Notes under the pieces: generated by a model
The model's database searches: none
The model's input: only the letters and a program-made list of their open reading frames with translations
What the model was told of the DNA's origin: nothing
Program-made: the position numbers and the translations under genes
Assembly (NCBI GenBank): GCA_944321185.1
Contig: CALUKH010000010.1
Coordinates: 1-52,085 of the forward strand
Length of the DNA stretch: 52,085 nucleotides
Source: an uncultured Alistipes sp.
GTDB taxonomy: Bacteria > Bacteroidota > Bacteroidia > Bacteroidales > Rikenellaceae
Direction: 5' to 3'
Shown here: in pieces, positions 8,280 to 18,769 of the stretch
How the letters are laid out: each line of letters opens with the position of its first letter
How positions within the stretch are numbered: position 1 is the stretch's first letter

Positions 8280-9790
8280 ATGTTTTTCGAACGGACGGCA
8301 AAACGCGTCCAGTCGTTGAAGTTGAAATAGCGCATCACCCACGCCGGATAGGGGCTCCAGACCACTTTGCGCAGCGGCAGCGAGCCACTTTCCCCGAGAT
8401 CGGGATCCTCGGATAATACGACCACCTGCACCCCCTCGGCCGTCAAACGACGGGCCGTCGCCGCGAGCTCTTCGGACGTCGCACAATGCCTGTTGTCCAG
8501 ATTGGCCGGCATGTAGAAGCGGGCCTCGGTCACGCGGGGTTCGCCCGAGAAGTTCTGCAGACGGCTGTAATAGGTCGTTTCGTGGGCAAGATTCAGTGCC
8601 ACGACATCACCCTTCCCACGGCAATAATCGCACATAACCTTGTAGAAACTGATATCGGGAGTCGTCTGCGTCAGGTTGTAGACCACCGCCCCGAGGTTCA
8701 TCACCGCCAGCACGCCCAAAGCCCACTGCCAGCCGCTGCGTGTAAAACGCTCGCCCCGTCCGCGGAACAGCTCCACGAGAAACCACGGTGCAAAGAAGAC
8801 GGCCGGGAAGAAGAATCGGATCTCCTTGTGGGCCAGAAAGAAGTGCACGAGCAGAAAGGGGATGAGCATCCAGGTGACGACGTGTCGCGGATGACGCCAG
8901 AAAAAGACGATCGTGGCCACGAGCAGCAGCAGCCCGAAAAAGATCCCGCCGTCGAGAATCGGAGCCGTCAGGTAGTACCACCAGGGTTCGTGGCGGAACT
9001 GATCCATCCGGGCATGGAGGATATTCTCGCACAGATAGTTCCACGGCGTGCAGGTCCACTCGCCGTAGAGCCAGCGGTCGGCCGCCAGACCGACCATCAG
9101 CATCACCGCGACACCCGCCGCCAGCCCCGCGTAGAGGCGCCAGCTGCGCCGGAAAACCAGCAGCCAGATGCCGAATCCCAATAGGGCGAATCCCGCCTGA
9201 TAACGCACGATGAAGAGCGCCCCGGCTACCACGCCCAGCGTCACTCCGCGAAGGAATTCCCGCGGATCGTCGGGCCGGCATTCGGGGCGTTGGCAGCGGA
9301 TCGTCAGGGCCGCCAGCAGCATCAGCAGATTGCCCGCCAGCATCTCGGCGTTGAAATGGACGTGCAGATAGGCCATGAACCAGAGGCACAGGCCCGTCAG
9401 CAGGAACCACTTGCGACGGGCCTCGGAGTCGAGTTCCCGACGCACCGTCCGGTAGAAGAAGCACAGCACGACCACCGACAGCAACCCGCTCAGCAGCTGG
9501 AGGATCCGCACCATAAGCCAGGGCGACCAGATTCCGGCCGCCAGCAGTCCTCGCCCCACACACCACGCCACGAACGGCTGCACGCCGGAACGCATCTGCA
9601 ACGGATACTCCCAGGCCAGATGCTCCATCGTGGGGGTTCCGAAGAGCTTCATGTGGGCGTACTCCAGGATCTGGTAGTGTTCGTCAGAGTGGTAGACCCC
9701 CTGGCTGAAGAGGGCGCAGAGCAGCGTCAGAAGGCATCCCGCGAAAAGGATCTGTCGCGTGGAGATCCGTCGGAAAAGGTCAAGCAGCAT
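8141..9790 (-). CDS. GT-C mannosyltransferase of the PIG-B/ALG family (Glyco_transf_22)
   Basis: The product is 549 residues using ATG at 9790; a TTG six codons earlier is in frame but less likely. It is a polytopic inner-membrane protein with around ten hydrophobic segments. The first loop holds YHSDEHYQILEYAH (Asp36-Glu37), matching the acidic catalytic motif of the lipid-linked-sugar mannosyltransferases, followed by LAWEYPLQMRS. These enzymes use polyprenyl-phosphate sugars on the outer face of the membrane. In Bacteroidetes they may build surface glycans or glycolipids (inference). The recognisable protein ends near NIYEWE. The last 35 or so residues are Ala/Ser/Glu low complexity and overlap the methyltransferase gene on the other strand by 139 nt. 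Confidence 0.85.
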   Translation of the reverse strand: MLLDLFRRISTRQILFAGCLLTLLCALFSQGVYHSDEHYQILEYAHMKLFGTPTMEHLAWEYPLQMRSGVQPFVAWCVGRGLLAAGIWSPWLMVRILQLLSGLLSVVVLCFFYRTVRRELDSEARRKWFLLTGLCLWFMAYLHVHFNAEMLAGNLLMLLAALTIRCQRPECRPDDPREFLRGVTLGVVAGALFIVRYQAGFALLGFGIWLLVFRRSWRLYAGLAAGVAVMLMVGLAADRWLYGEWTCTPWNYLCENILHARMDQFRHEPWWYYLTAPILDGGIFFGLLLLVATIVFFWRHPRHVVTWMLIPFLLVHFFLAHKEIRFFFPAVFFAPWFLVELFRGRGERFTRSGWQWALGVLAVMNLGAVVYNLTQTTPDISFYKVMCDYCRGKGDVVALNLAHETTYYSRLQNFSGEPRVTEARFYMPANLDNRHCATSEELAATARRLTAEGVQVVVLSEDPDLGESGSLPLRKVVWSPYPAWVMRYFNFNDWTRFAVRSKNIYEWETSAGSDAAAVPAEAVVSSENGSAGSGEAAAKSSVSESGAAE

Positions 9791-9822
9791 GATTTCGGGC
9801 GGTTTCAAGCGGTTTCGTGTGG

Positions 9823-9830
9823 CAAAAATA
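9823..9830 (-). promoter_or_regulatory. Putative -7 box (TATTTTTG) for the mannosyltransferase gene
   Basis: The box is read on the minus strand, 32 nt before the ATG at 9790. No good -33 element was seen. A short direct repeat of GCGGTTTC lies between it and the start (9799-9816). Confidence 0.45.
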
Positions 9831-9886
9831 GGTCAAAATCCGCAATTTCCGGTCGTCGCCGCACAAAATACGATCCACAGCCGCAC

Positions 9887-9923
9887 AAAAAAGCGGTGCA
9901 ACCCGTTCGGTTGCACCGCTTTT
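9887..9923 (-). terminator. Intrinsic terminator of the nuo operon
   Basis: A 15-bp perfect stem (AAAAGCGGTGCAACC) with a 5-nt loop lies 18 nt after the nuoN stop and ends in a run of T on the minus strand. Confidence 0.88.
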
Positions 9924-9940
9924 ATCAATCCTCCCGGGGA

Positions 9941-11368
9941 TCAAAGTCCGAAGGAAAGGGCGTTGATTCCATCGTAAACGGCGCTCACCACACCCAGCAG
10001 CAGCACCCCGGCCATGCACAGCGCCAGGCTGATGCGCGTGCCGACATCGCTGCGGAAGGTGGCGATCGGCTCGTCGGACGGCGTGATGAACATCGCCTTG
10101 ACGATCAGCAGGTAGTAGTAGAGCGAGATGACCGTATTGAGCAGGGCGATGAAGACCAGCACGTAGAAGCCCGACTTGAAGGCCGACGCAAAGACGAAGA
10201 ACTTCGAGAAGAAGCCCGCGAAGGGCGGAATGCCAGCCAGCGAGAAGAGCGCCAGCATCATCATCACGGCCAGCTTCGGATTGGTGCGGTAGAAGCCGTT
10301 GTAGTCCTCGAGCGAGACGCGGCCGCCGCTGTGCTGCTCGACGGTCGACAGCACGCCGAAGACCGCCAGGTTGGCTGCCAGATAGACCAGTACGTAGAAG
10401 ACCAGCGAGGTCATGCCCAGCGCACTGCCGCCGATGACGGCCAGCATGATGTATCCGGCCTGCGAGATCGACGAGAAGGCCATAAAACGCTTGAGATCCT
10501 TCTGCCGCAGGGCGAAGAGGTTGGCCACCGTGATGCTCAGCACCGTGACGATCCACAGCAGCGTCTGCCACTGCTCGATCAGCGGAGCGAAGACCTTGAC
10601 CAGCGTCGTAAAGAGCACGAATGCCGCCGACGCCTTCGAAACCACCGAAAGGTAGGAGGTCACCGCCGTCGGAGCGCCCTGGTAGGCATCGGCCGTCCAC
10701 AGATGGAAGGGCACCAGCGAGATCTTGAAGCCCAGACCCGAGAAGAAGAAGACCAGCGACATGATCTCGAGCGGCGTGGCGGTCAGACGGCCGGCCATGT
10801 CATCGAAGTAGAGCGTGCCGGTCGTGCCGTAGAGGAACGAGATGCCGAAGAGCATCAGACCGCTCGAGAACAGCGCGCAGAGGATGTACTTCGCACCGGC
10901 CTCGGCCGAGTGGTGGCGGTACTTGTCAAAGGCCACCAGGCAGGCCATCGGCACCGAAGCCAGCTCCAGTCCGATGAAGAACATCAGGAAGTGGCCGGCC
11001 GAGATCATGAAGTACATGCCCAGCAGCGTCGAGAGGGTCAGGATGTAGAATTCGCCCTGTTTGTGGTGCGTATCCTCGCGCTGCAGCCACCGGTCGGCCT
11101 GCAGGCAGACGATCAGCGCACCGATCGAGAGGACGCTCTTCACCACGCCGTCCATCGGCACCGTGCGGAACATGCCGCCGAAGAGTTCGCCCGCGGGTCC
11201 CGGAACGAGGTTGACCACCACCTGCACGAGCAGCAGCACGCACGTCACGGCCGAGAACCAGCGGTGACCGCGCTTGCCGGCGATCAGGTCGTACAGGAAG
11301 ACGAGGACAAGGATTGCCGTGAGGGTCAGTTCGGCCCGCATCAGCGGAAATATCGAGGTGTAATCCAT
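9941..11368 (-). CDS. nuoN: NADH-quinone oxidoreductase subunit N
   Basis: The product is 475 residues, all membrane helices. It is one of three antiporter-like proton-pumping subunits of respiratory complex I. The pumping motifs are visible: [17 protein letters not shown] (channel Glu in helix 5) and [20 protein letters not shown] (around the broken helix). It is the last gene of the nuo cluster and starts 7 nt after nuoM ends. A strong hairpin follows the stop, so the operon ends here. The length and order match the standard nuoL-M-N block. Confidence 0.96.
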   Translation of the reverse strand: MDYTSIFPLMRAELTLTAILVLVFLYDLIAGKRGHRWFSAVTCVLLLVQVVVNLVPGPAGELFGGMFRTVPMDGVVKSVLSIGALIVCLQADRWLQREDTHHKQGEFYILTLSTLLGMYFMISAGHFLMFFIGLELASVPMACLVAFDKYRHHSAEAGAKYILCALFSSGLMLFGISFLYGTTGTLYFDDMAGRLTATPLEIMSLVFFFSGLGFKISLVPFHLWTADAYQGAPTAVTSYLSVVSKASAAFVLFTTLVKVFAPLIEQWQTLLWIVTVLSITVANLFALRQKDLKRFMAFSSISQAGYIMLAVIGGSALGMTSLVFYVLVYLAANLAVFGVLSTVEQHSGGRVSLEDYNGFYRTNPKLAVMMMLALFSLAGIPPFAGFFSKFFVFASAFKSGFYVLVFIALLNTVISLYYYLLIVKAMFITPSDEPIATFRSDVGTRISLALCMAGVLLLGVVSAVYDGINALSFGL

Positions 11369-11375
11369 AGTCTTA

Positions 11376-12872
11376 TCAGCTCAAGATGTGTGCAATGAGT
11401 TCCGAGACGCTGCCGCGGATCATGTCGCTCACCCACAGCGGGGCCAGTCCCAGTCCGGCGACGGCCACTACCAGGCAGATGACCGCAAAGCGTTCGTCCC
11501 ACGTGGCGTCGGAGAGTTTCAGATGTTCGGGGTTTTCGCACGTGCCGTAGAGGATCCGGCCCACGACGCGCAGGATGTAGACCGCCGTGATGACGATCGA
11601 CGTGCAGGCGATGACGGTCACCACGCGGTGGAACGTATCGTCGTTCATGAAGGCGCCGTTGAAGATCGTCATTTCGGCCACGAAGCCGCTCAGGCCCGGC
11701 AGACCGAGGTTGGCCAGACCGGCGATCACGTACCCTACGGCCAGGAAGGGCATCACCTTCATCAGGCCTCTCAGCTGGCGCACGTCACGCGTGTGCGTAC
11801 GTCCGTAGATCATACCGATCAGGGCAAAGAAGAGAGCCGTCATCAGGCCGTGGCTCAGCATCTGCAGGATGGCGCCCGTCGAGGCCGTCGTGTTCATCAT
11901 CAGGATGGCGAAGAGCACCAGACCGCAGTGCGACACCGACGAGTAGGCGTTGATGTACTTCAGGTCGGTCTGCACGCAGGCCGAGAAGGCGCCGTAGACC
12001 ACCGAGATGGTCGTCAGGATGATGAAGATCCAGCTCAGCTCGTGGGCTGCGTCGGGCAGCAGATACATCGCCACGCGGAAGCAGCCGTAGCCGCCGAGTT
12101 TCATCAGCACGCCGGCATGGAGCATCGAGACGGCCGTCGGGGCCGAAGCGTGACCGTCGGGGCTCCACGTGTGGAACGGGAACAGGGCTCCCAGCACGCC
12201 GAAACCGATGAAAACCAGCGGGAACCAGATCCGCTGCAGCTGAACGGGGATGTTGTGCAGGGCGGCAATCTCCTGCACGTTCATCGTCGTGGCACCGGCA
12301 CCGAAGTAGATGCCCAGGATGCCGATCAGCAGCAGGGCCGAACCGCCCATGAGCATCAGCGTCAGTTTCATGGCCGAATACTCCTTGCGGCCGCTGCCCC
12401 AGACGCCGATCAGGAGGTACATCGGGATCAGCGCCACCTCGTAGAACATGAACATCGTGAAGAGGTCGACCGAGATGAAGAATCCGAAGACGCCGACGCT
12501 CAGCAGACAGAACCACAGGAAATAGGCCTTCACGTCCTTCTGCATCTGCCACGAGGCGAAGGTGCCCGTAAAGACGATGATGGCCGACAGCAGCAGCATG
12601 GCCACCGAGATGCCGTCGACACCCACGGCGTAGTGGATGTTGAGCGGAGCGTACCACATGACGCTTTCGGTCAACAACATCTGGGCCGTTTCGCCGGCTT
12701 CGCGCAGACCGAGGTAGTGGAAGACGAGCCAGATGGCCAGTGCCAGCAGCACGGTCGATCCCGCCACCATCACGGTATGGATCTGCCGCCGCGACTTCGA
12801 GAGCCACAGCCCCAGCATCATCACCAGGGGCACGGCAGGAAACAGGGATAAGATATTCATAACGCGTTCCAA
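11376..12872 (-). CDS. nuoM: NADH-quinone oxidoreductase subunit M
   Basis: The product is 498 residues with around 14 transmembrane helices. It is the second antiporter-like subunit of complex [20 protein letters not shown] holds the conserved channel glutamate, and [21 protein letters not shown] with [13 protein letters not shown] marks the proton channel and discontinuous helix. It abuts nuoL with no intergenic base (nuoL ends at 12873), which indicates tight translational coupling. The start used gives a normal N-terminus. An alternative ATG four codons in (MNILSLFP) would also give an intact first helix. Confidence 0.96.
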   Translation of the reverse strand: MERVMNILSLFPAVPLVMMLGLWLSKSRRQIHTVMVAGSTVLLALAIWLVFHYLGLREAGETAQMLLTESVMWYAPLNIHYAVGVDGISVAMLLLSAIIVFTGTFASWQMQKDVKAYFLWFCLLSVGVFGFFISVDLFTMFMFYEVALIPMYLLIGVWGSGRKEYSAMKLTLMLMGGSALLLIGILGIYFGAGATTMNVQEIAALHNIPVQLQRIWFPLVFIGFGVLGALFPFHTWSPDGHASAPTAVSMLHAGVLMKLGGYGCFRVAMYLLPDAAHELSWIFIILTTISVVYGAFSACVQTDLKYINAYSSVSHCGLVLFAILMMNTTASTGAILQMLSHGLMTALFFALIGMIYGRTHTRDVRQLRGLMKVMPFLAVGYVIAGLANLGLPGLSGFVAEMTIFNGAFMNDDTFHRVVTVIACTSIVITAVYILRVVGRILYGTCENPEHLKLSDATWDERFAVICLVVAVAGLGLAPLWVSDMIRGSVSELIAHILS

Positions 12873-14765
12873 TTAGCAGATGATAAGAATGAGGATCGTC
12901 AGGCCCAGGGCACCGCCCATGAACCAGATGCAGTAACGCTGCACGCTGCCGCTCTGCATTTCGCGGATGAGCCAGGCGGTGCCGTTTGCGGCCGAGGCCA
13001 GCAGGTTGAAGAATCCGTCGACGACGTGGCGGTCGAACCAGGCGATCGGCGTCGAGATGCAGGCGAAGATCACGCGATGGGTGATGAACTGGTAGATCTC
13101 GTCGATGTAGAAGCGGTGGTAGGCCGCACGGTGCAGACCGCTGAAGCGCTCGGCCAGCCGATCGGCCACGGGCTGCTTCTCACGGGCATACATCCACGTG
13201 GCCAGCGCAATGGCCACCACGGCCACACAGAGGCTCAGCGCGGCTACCCGACCGTCGATGTGGATCGTGTAGGCCAGACCGTCGGCCGAAACGAACTTCC
13301 CGAAGGGGATGAAGCCCGCCACGCAGGTCACCGCCGCCAGAATCAGCAGCGGCAGGGTCATCGTGAAGGGGGCCTCGTGGGGCGTATGTTCGGCATGGAG
13401 TTCACGGTTTTCGCGGCCCCAGAAGATGCCGTAGTAGAGGCGGAACATGTAGAAGGCCGTCAGACCGGCGATGGCCGTCATCACCCACCCCATCACGGGG
13501 CTGAAGGCGAAACAAGCCGTCAGGATCTCATCCTTCGAGAAGAAGCCGCTGAAGGGCCAGATGCCGGCGATGGCCAGGCAGGCGATGAGGAAGGTGATGT
13601 GCGTCAGGGGCATGTACCGGCGCAGGCCGCCCATCGTCGACATTTCGTTCGAATGCACGGCATGAATGATCGCACCGGCGCCGAGGAACAGCAGCGCCTT
13701 GAACATCGCGTGGGTGAAGAGGTGGAACATCGAGGCCATGTAGCCCAGACCGCCCGCGTGGGGGTCATTCGACGTGCAGACGCCCAGCGCCACGATCATG
13801 AAGCCGATCTGCGAGATGGTACTGAAGGCCAGCACACGCTTGATGTCGCTCTGCACGCAGGCCACCACGGCGGCATACAGCGCCGTGAAGGCGCCGATGT
13901 AGGCCGTCCAGTGCAGCACTTCGGGGGCGTAGCCGATGAAGAGCGGGAACATCCGCGCCACGAGGTAGACACCCGCCACGACCATCGTCGCGGCATGGAT
14001 CAGCGCCGAAACGGGCGTCGGGCCCTCCATGGCGTCGGGCAGCCAGATGTGCAGCGGGAACATGGCGCTCTTGCCCGCACCGCCGACAAACATCAGGCCC
14101 AGCGCCAGCGGAATCATCACACCGGCGGCAGCCAGCGTCGAGGCGGCGGGCGTAAAGGTGAAGGTTCCGGCGTAGTAGCCGTAGACGAGGATGCCGATGA
14201 GGAAGCCCAGGTCGGCGAAACGCGTCACGATGAAGGCCTTCTTCGAGGCGGCGATCGCCTCGGGCTTCGTGTAGTAGAAGCCGATCAGCAGGTAGGAGCT
14301 CACGCCCACCAACTCCCAGAAGAGGTACATCTGGAAGATGTTCGTCGCCACGACCAGCCCCATCATGCTCATCGTGAACAGCGACAGGAAGGCGTAGTAG
14401 CGCTGGAAGCCCCGCTCGCCCTTCATGTATCCGAACGAGTAGATGTGGACCATGAGCGAGACGGTGGAGATCACCACCAGCATCATCACCGAGATCGGGT
14501 CGAGCAGCACGCCCAGATCGATGTGCAGGTCACCCGCGATGGGCAGCCAGACCGCATTCCAGGGGATGAGCGTCGGGAAGACCCCCGCGGCATCGCGTCC
14601 GGCCGAGAAGTACTCCCAGGCCGTCATGTAGCTCAACACGGCCACCACGGCCAGCACCGCCGTACCGATGGCCCCCGCCACCACCGGGCGGAGTTTCATG
14701 CCCGCGAGCCCCAGAAAGAGGAAGCTCACAAAGGGCAGCAACAGGATCAGAATCGTATATTCCAT
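12873..14765 (-). CDS. nuoL: NADH-quinone oxidoreductase subunit L
   Basis: The product is 630 residues, the longest membrane subunit of complex I. The antiporter core includes FWELVGVSSYLLIGFYY and KSAMFPLHIWLPDAMEGPTP (channel lysine). The C-terminal part contains the long amphipathic helix region that braces the membrane arm, ending in a final hydrophobic anchor (FMGGALGLTILILIIC). It lies between nuoK, 19 nt upstream, and nuoM, directly adjacent. Nothing is missing compared with the family's usual length of 600-650. Confidence 0.96.
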   Translation of the reverse strand: MEYTILILLLPFVSFLFLGLAGMKLRPVVAGAIGTAVLAVVAVLSYMTAWEYFSAGRDAAGVFPTLIPWNAVWLPIAGDLHIDLGVLLDPISVMMLVVISTVSLMVHIYSFGYMKGERGFQRYYAFLSLFTMSMMGLVVATNIFQMYLFWELVGVSSYLLIGFYYTKPEAIAASKKAFIVTRFADLGFLIGILVYGYYAGTFTFTPAASTLAAAGVMIPLALGLMFVGGAGKSAMFPLHIWLPDAMEGPTPVSALIHAATMVVAGVYLVARMFPLFIGYAPEVLHWTAYIGAFTALYAAVVACVQSDIKRVLAFSTISQIGFMIVALGVCTSNDPHAGGLGYMASMFHLFTHAMFKALLFLGAGAIIHAVHSNEMSTMGGLRRYMPLTHITFLIACLAIAGIWPFSGFFSKDEILTACFAFSPVMGWVMTAIAGLTAFYMFRLYYGIFWGRENRELHAEHTPHEAPFTMTLPLLILAAVTCVAGFIPFGKFVSADGLAYTIHIDGRVAALSLCVAVVAIALATWMYAREKQPVADRLAERFSGLHRAAYHRFYIDEIYQFITHRVIFACISTPIAWFDRHVVDGFFNLLASAANGTAWLIREMQSGSVQRYCIWFMGGALGLTILILIIC

Positions 14766-14784
14766 AAGCTTGCGTACACGGTGG

Positions 14785-15093
14785 TTACCACTTCATCTCC
14801 CGCAGGTTCTTGACTTCGATGTTGCGGATGTTGCGGTAGATGTTGATGATGATGGCGATGGCCACGGCGGTCTCCGCGGCGCTCACGCCGATGGCAAAGA
14901 GCGTGAAGAAGAAGCCTTCGAGCTGCCCCGGGAAGAGAAACCGGTTGAAGACCACGAAGTTGATATCCACCGAATTGAGGATCAGCTCCACGGAGATCAG
15001 CATCGCCAGCAGGTTGCGGCGCGTGACGAAACCGTAGATGCCCACGAACATCAGGATCGTGGAGACGACGAGGTAATATTCCATTTTTATCAT
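14785..15093 (-). CDS. nuoK: NADH-quinone oxidoreductase subunit K
   Basis: The product is 102 residues with three transmembrane helices. Glu36 (in SVELILNS) and Glu74 (in SAAETAVAIA) match the two membrane glutamates of NuoK that are needed for proton transfer. It is a small membrane-arm subunit of complex I. A second possible start three codons in (MEYYLVV) would leave the first helix whole. It lies 12 nt after nuoJ. Confidence 0.95.
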   Translation of the reverse strand: MIKMEYYLVVSTILMFVGIYGFVTRRNLLAMLISVELILNSVDINFVVFNRFLFPGQLEGFFFTLFAIGVSAAETAVAIAIIINIYRNIRNIEVKNLREMKW

Positions 15094-15105
15094 AGCCGTA
15101 CTTTT

Positions 15106-15615
15106 TTAGCGTTTGCGGGCGATCATGATGCCGCCGACGATGCAGGCCAGCAGCAGCACGCTGATAACCTCGAAGGGCAGCACGTAACCGTATTTGTCGG
15201 CACTCATCAGCGCATGGCCGATCTCCTGGACGTTGAGTTCGCCGTGCTCGAAGTGCTGGGGCAGGAAGTCGTGGCGCAGCATCACCCAGAGGCAGATGCC
15301 CAGGCTGACGAGCGTAGCGATCAGTCCCGCGACGAGCTTGTAGCCTTTCAGATCGGAGGCCTTGTCGCCTTCGCTCGACGTCAGCAGGATCGAGAAGACG
15401 TAGAGCACCGTGATACCGCCGGCATAGATCAGCAGCTGCACGGCCCCGAGGAACGAATAGTTGAGTTGGAAATAGATACCGGCCGTGCCGAACAACACAA
15501 ACAGCAGATAGGTCGCGGCACGCAGAATACGTTTGGTCGTCACGGCCAGCACGGCATTCACGCTGATAAAAAGCGCAAGAATGATGAAAACGATCAGTTC
15601 GAGTGTGATCTCCAT
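15106..15615 (-). CDS. nuoJ: NADH-quinone oxidoreductase subunit J
   Basis: The product is 169 residues with five predicted membrane helices. The third helix has the expected LLIYAGGITVLYVF stretch, the conserved Tyr/Gly region of NuoJ that joins the redox arm to the pumping chain. It is slightly short for the family, which is usual in Bacteroidetes. The gap to nuoI is 3 nt. Confidence 0.94.
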   Translation of the reverse strand: MEITLELIVFIILALFISVNAVLAVTTKRILRAATYLLFVLFGTAGIYFQLNYSFLGAVQLLIYAGGITVLYVFSILLTSSEGDKASDLKGYKLVAGLIATLVSLGICLWVMLRHDFLPQHFEHGELNVQEIGHALMSADKYGYVLPFEVISVLLLACIVGGIMIARKR

Positions 15616-15618
15616 GGC

Positions 15619-16053
15619 TTAGCGGTTGAGTTGTTTGACGAGTTTTTCGCGGGTGAAGACCGCGTGTTCGAACTTCTGGGAGAAGCGGATGGCTCCCGTC
15701 GGGCAGTTGTTCACGCACAGGTGGCAGAACATGCACGACCCCAGGTCGTACTCGTAGCGCACGAGGCGTTTCTTCGACTTGCCCGTTTCGGGATCGGTGA
15801 CCATCTCGGTCACAAGGCGGATCGTGCCGTTCGGGCAGTTCGCCTGACAGAGCCCGCAGGCGATGCACCTGTTGCGCCCTTCGGCGTCGTGCGGCATGGT
15901 CAGTTCGCCGCAGAAGCGGTCGTACATCCGCAGCGTCGCCCGGTTCTCGGGATACTGTTCCGTGACCTTCGGCGTGAAGAACTCCCTGAAAGTAACTTTC
16001 AGGCCCGTAGCCAGGCTGCCGATCCCCTGGAAGAGTCCTTTGATATAGCTCAT
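15619..16053 (-). CDS. nuoI: NADH-quinone oxidoreductase subunit I (two 4Fe-4S clusters)
   Basis: The product is 144 residues from ATG 16053; the frame is open further upstream but overlaps nuoH there. Two complete ferredoxin motifs are present: Cys63/66/69/73 (CIACGLCQANCP) and Cys107/110/113/117 (CMFCHLCVNNCP). They bind clusters N6a and N6b that pass electrons toward NuoB. It sits 2 nt after nuoH. Because NuoEFG are absent from the cluster, this subunit is the probable entry point for electrons from ferredoxin or an unknown donor (inference). Confidence 0.96.
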   Translation of the reverse strand: MSYIKGLFQGIGSLATGLKVTFREFFTPKVTEQYPENRATLRMYDRFCGELTMPHDAEGRNRCIACGLCQANCPNGTIRLVTEMVTDPETGKSKKRLVRYEYDLGSCMFCHLCVNNCPTGAIRFSQKFEHAVFTREKLVKQLNR

Positions 16054-16055
16054 AA

Positions 16056-17132
16056 TCAGAAATGCAGTTTGAATACGACGACAATGACCATCAGCAGCAG
16101 GTTCACCAGTCCGATCGGCACGAGGTATTTCCACTCGAGGGTCAGGATCTGGTCGATACGCAGCCGCGGGAAGGTCCACTTGATCCACATCAGCAGCCAC
16201 ACCACGAAGAAGGCCTTGGCGAAGAACCACACGAAGCCCGGAATGTAGTCCATCACCGCATTGAAGCTCTCCCAGCCCGCAATGTGCAGCGGCATCCAGC
16301 CTCCGAGGAAGATCGTGGCCGCCACGCCCGAGATGATGAACAGGTTGACGAACTCGGCCACGTAGAACAGACCGAAGTGCATGCCCGAATACTCGGTGTG
16401 GTAACCGGCCGTCAGCTCCGACTCGGCCTCCGGGAGGTCGAACGGGCCGCGGTTGACCTCGGCATTACCGGCGATGAGGTAGATCACGAAGGCGATCAGC
16501 GCCGGGATGTGGCCCTTGAAGAGGAACCATCCGTCGGCCTGCCGCTCGACGATCTCGGAGAACTGCATCGTATCGGTCAGCACGACGATCGTGAGGATCG
16601 ACAGTCCGATCGACAGCTCATAGGAGATCATCTGCGCACCGCTTCGCATGGCGCCGATGAGCGAGTACTTGTTGTTCGAGCTCCATCCGGCGAGCAGGAT
16701 GCCCACCACGCCGATCGACGAGGCGGCCATCAGGAAGAAGACGCCGACGTTGAAGTCGAGAATCTCGAGCCCCCGCGACACGGGCAGGCAGGCGAAGGCC
16801 AGCACCGAGGCCAGGATGACGATGTAGGGGGCCAGATTGTAGAGGAAACGGTCCGAATGGCGGATGGTGATGATCTCCTTGGTCAACATCTTGATGACGT
16901 CGCAGAAGACCTGCACCGTGCCCCACGGTCCCACGCGCATCGGGCCCAGACGGCACTGGAAGGCCGCGCAGACCTTGCGCTCCATGAAGATCATCACGAT
17001 GGCGATCACGGCATAGAGCAACAGCAGGCACACGCCGACGATCACGCATTCGAGGAAGATCGCCAGGCCCTCGGGCATCCACGACGTCAGCAGTCCGTGG
17101 ACCCAGCTCGTAATTATGCTGAAATCAAACAT
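16056..17132 (-). CDS. nuoH: NADH-quinone oxidoreductase subunit H
   Basis: The product is 358 residues with eight or more membrane helices. It forms the quinone chamber at the junction of the two arms. Diagnostic segments are CRLGPMRVGPWGTVQ and the acidic funnel DLPEAESELTAGYHTEYSGMHFGLF, split across the loop facing NuoD/NuoB. It lies 17 nt after nuoCD. Confidence 0.96.
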   Translation of the reverse strand: MFDFSIITSWVHGLLTSWMPEGLAIFLECVIVGVCLLLLYAVIAIVMIFMERKVCAAFQCRLGPMRVGPWGTVQVFCDVIKMLTKEIITIRHSDRFLYNLAPYIVILASVLAFACLPVSRGLEILDFNVGVFFLMAASSIGVVGILLAGWSSNNKYSLIGAMRSGAQMISYELSIGLSILTIVVLTDTMQFSEIVERQADGWFLFKGHIPALIAFVIYLIAGNAEVNRGPFDLPEAESELTAGYHTEYSGMHFGLFYVAEFVNLFIISGVAATIFLGGWMPLHIAGWESFNAVMDYIPGFVWFFAKAFFVVWLLMWIKWTFPRLRIDQILTLEWKYLVPIGLVNLLLMVIVVVFKLHF

Positions 17133-17149
17133 ATCTTCGGGTTTTGCGT

Positions 17150-18769
17150 TTAACGGTCAATATCGGGAACCACGTAGTCCAACGTACCGCCGATGGCGAT
17201 CAGGTCGGCGATCTTGGCGCCCCGGGCGATGGTGTCCAGGCAGGCGACCAGCGGAAGGCCCGTCGAGCGGAACTTCATGCGGTAGGGGTACTTGTCGCCC
17301 CGGCTCTCGATGAAGACGCCGAATTCGCCGCGGCTGCCCTCGACGGCGGCGTAGTAGCTGCCCTCGGGGATGCGGATCACGGGTTTCATCTTCAGCTGGT
17401 AGTCGCCCTCGGGGATGTTGTCGATCAGCTGCTCGATGATGTTCAGACTCTGCTCGATCTCGCGCATGCGGACCATGTAGCGGGCGAAGCAGTCACCCTC
17501 GGTGAAGAGCACCTCGTCGAACTTCACGCGGTCGTAGACGGCATAGGGATGGCGCTTGCGCACGTCGCAGGCCCAGCCCGAGGCGCGTCCCGTACCGCCC
17601 GTGGCGCCGAACGAAATGGCATCCTCGCGCGTCAGCACGCCGGTACCCTTCAGACGCTCCTGGGCGATGACGTTGCCCGTGAAGACCTCGTGGTATTCGC
17701 GCAGCAGCGGCCGCATGTAGGCGATGAACTCCTTGGTCTTGCGCACGAATTCCGGATGGATGTCGGCCTGTACGCCGCCGATGGTGTTGTAGGCCTGGAT
17801 CAGACGGCCGCCGGTGGTCTGTTCGAGGATGTCGAGGACCTTTTCGCGGTCGCGGAAGCCGTAGAAGAAGGCCGTCAGGGCGCCCATGTCCATGCAGAGG
17901 CACGAGAAGAAGAGCAGGTGCGAATCGATACGCTGCAACTCGTCCATGATCGTGCGGATGTACTTCACGCGGTCGGTCACCTCGATGCCGAGCCCCTTTT
18001 CGATGCACATGCAGAGGGCGTGACGGTTCTGCGAGGCGCCGAGGTAGTCGAGACGGTCCGTCAGGGCCAGCGTCTGCGGGTAGGTCAGCTCCTCGCACAT
18101 CTTCTCGATACCGCGGTGGATGTAGCCGCAGTGGGCGTCCAGCTTGCGGATGATCTCACCCTCGAGCGAGACGCGGAAGCGCAGCACACCGTGGGTGGCG
18201 GGGTGTTGGGGGCCGATGTTGATGACGTACTCCTCCTCCTCGAAGAGGACGTTGCGCTTGCGGATGATGCTGCCGTCGGGCATCAACTCGAACGATGCGG
18301 TGCTGTCCTTCGCCACCTCGTTGCTCATGCGCAGCGGGTTCTGCGACGGATCGTAATCCTTGCGCAGGGGGTATCCCACCCAGTCGTCGCGCAGGTAGAG
18401 ACGCCGCATGTCGGGGTGGTTCAGGAAGCGGATGCCGAAGTAGTCGAATGCCTCGCGTTCGTTCAGGTTGGCCCCCTTCCAGAGGTCGCACACCGACGCA
18501 AGCACCGGATTCTCGCGATCGGGCGTCATCGTCCGCAGGACGACATTTTCGCCCGTCGACGTGGCCTCGAGGTGGTACACCACGCCGAGACCCTCCTCGC
18601 CCCAGTCCATGCCGGTGAGGCTGCGCAGGAAGTCGAAGCCCTCGGCATGCAGCCGTTCGGCCAGTGCGCGGAAGCGGTCGGCCGGCACGGTGAACAGGCC
18701 GTCGCCGTTCTCCGACCATACGGCCGCGGGTTCCCAGGCCGTGATTTTATCTTTCAGATTACTGTTCAT
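17150..18769 (-). CDS. nuoCD: NADH-quinone oxidoreductase fused subunits C and D
   Basis: The product is 539 residues. Residues about 1-165 are the NuoC (30-kDa) domain. A linker of about 30 residues follows, and then the NuoD (49-kDa) domain starts at [17 protein letters not shown]. NuoD lines the quinone site; the [11 protein letters not shown] motif and the C-terminal [14 protein letters not shown] are conserved. C-D fusion is known in several bacterial lineages, including E. coli. The start overlaps the nuoB end by 11 nt, so translation is coupled. Confidence 0.96.
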   Translation of the reverse strand: MNSNLKDKITAWEPAAVWSENGDGLFTVPADRFRALAERLHAEGFDFLRSLTGMDWGEEGLGVVYHLEATSTGENVVLRTMTPDRENPVLASVCDLWKGANLNEREAFDYFGIRFLNHPDMRRLYLRDDWVGYPLRKDYDPSQNPLRMSNEVAKDSTASFELMPDGSIIRKRNVLFEEEEYVINIGPQHPATHGVLRFRVSLEGEIIRKLDAHCGYIHRGIEKMCEELTYPQTLALTDRLDYLGASQNRHALCMCIEKGLGIEVTDRVKYIRTIMDELQRIDSHLLFFSCLCMDMGALTAFFYGFRDREKVLDILEQTTGGRLIQAYNTIGGVQADIHPEFVRKTKEFIAYMRPLLREYHEVFTGNVIAQERLKGTGVLTREDAISFGATGGTGRASGWACDVRKRHPYAVYDRVKFDEVLFTEGDCFARYMVRMREIEQSLNIIEQLIDNIPEGDYQLKMKPVIRIPEGSYYAAVEGSRGEFGVFIESRGDKYPYRMKFRSTGLPLVACLDTIARGAKIADLIAIGGTLDYVVPDIDR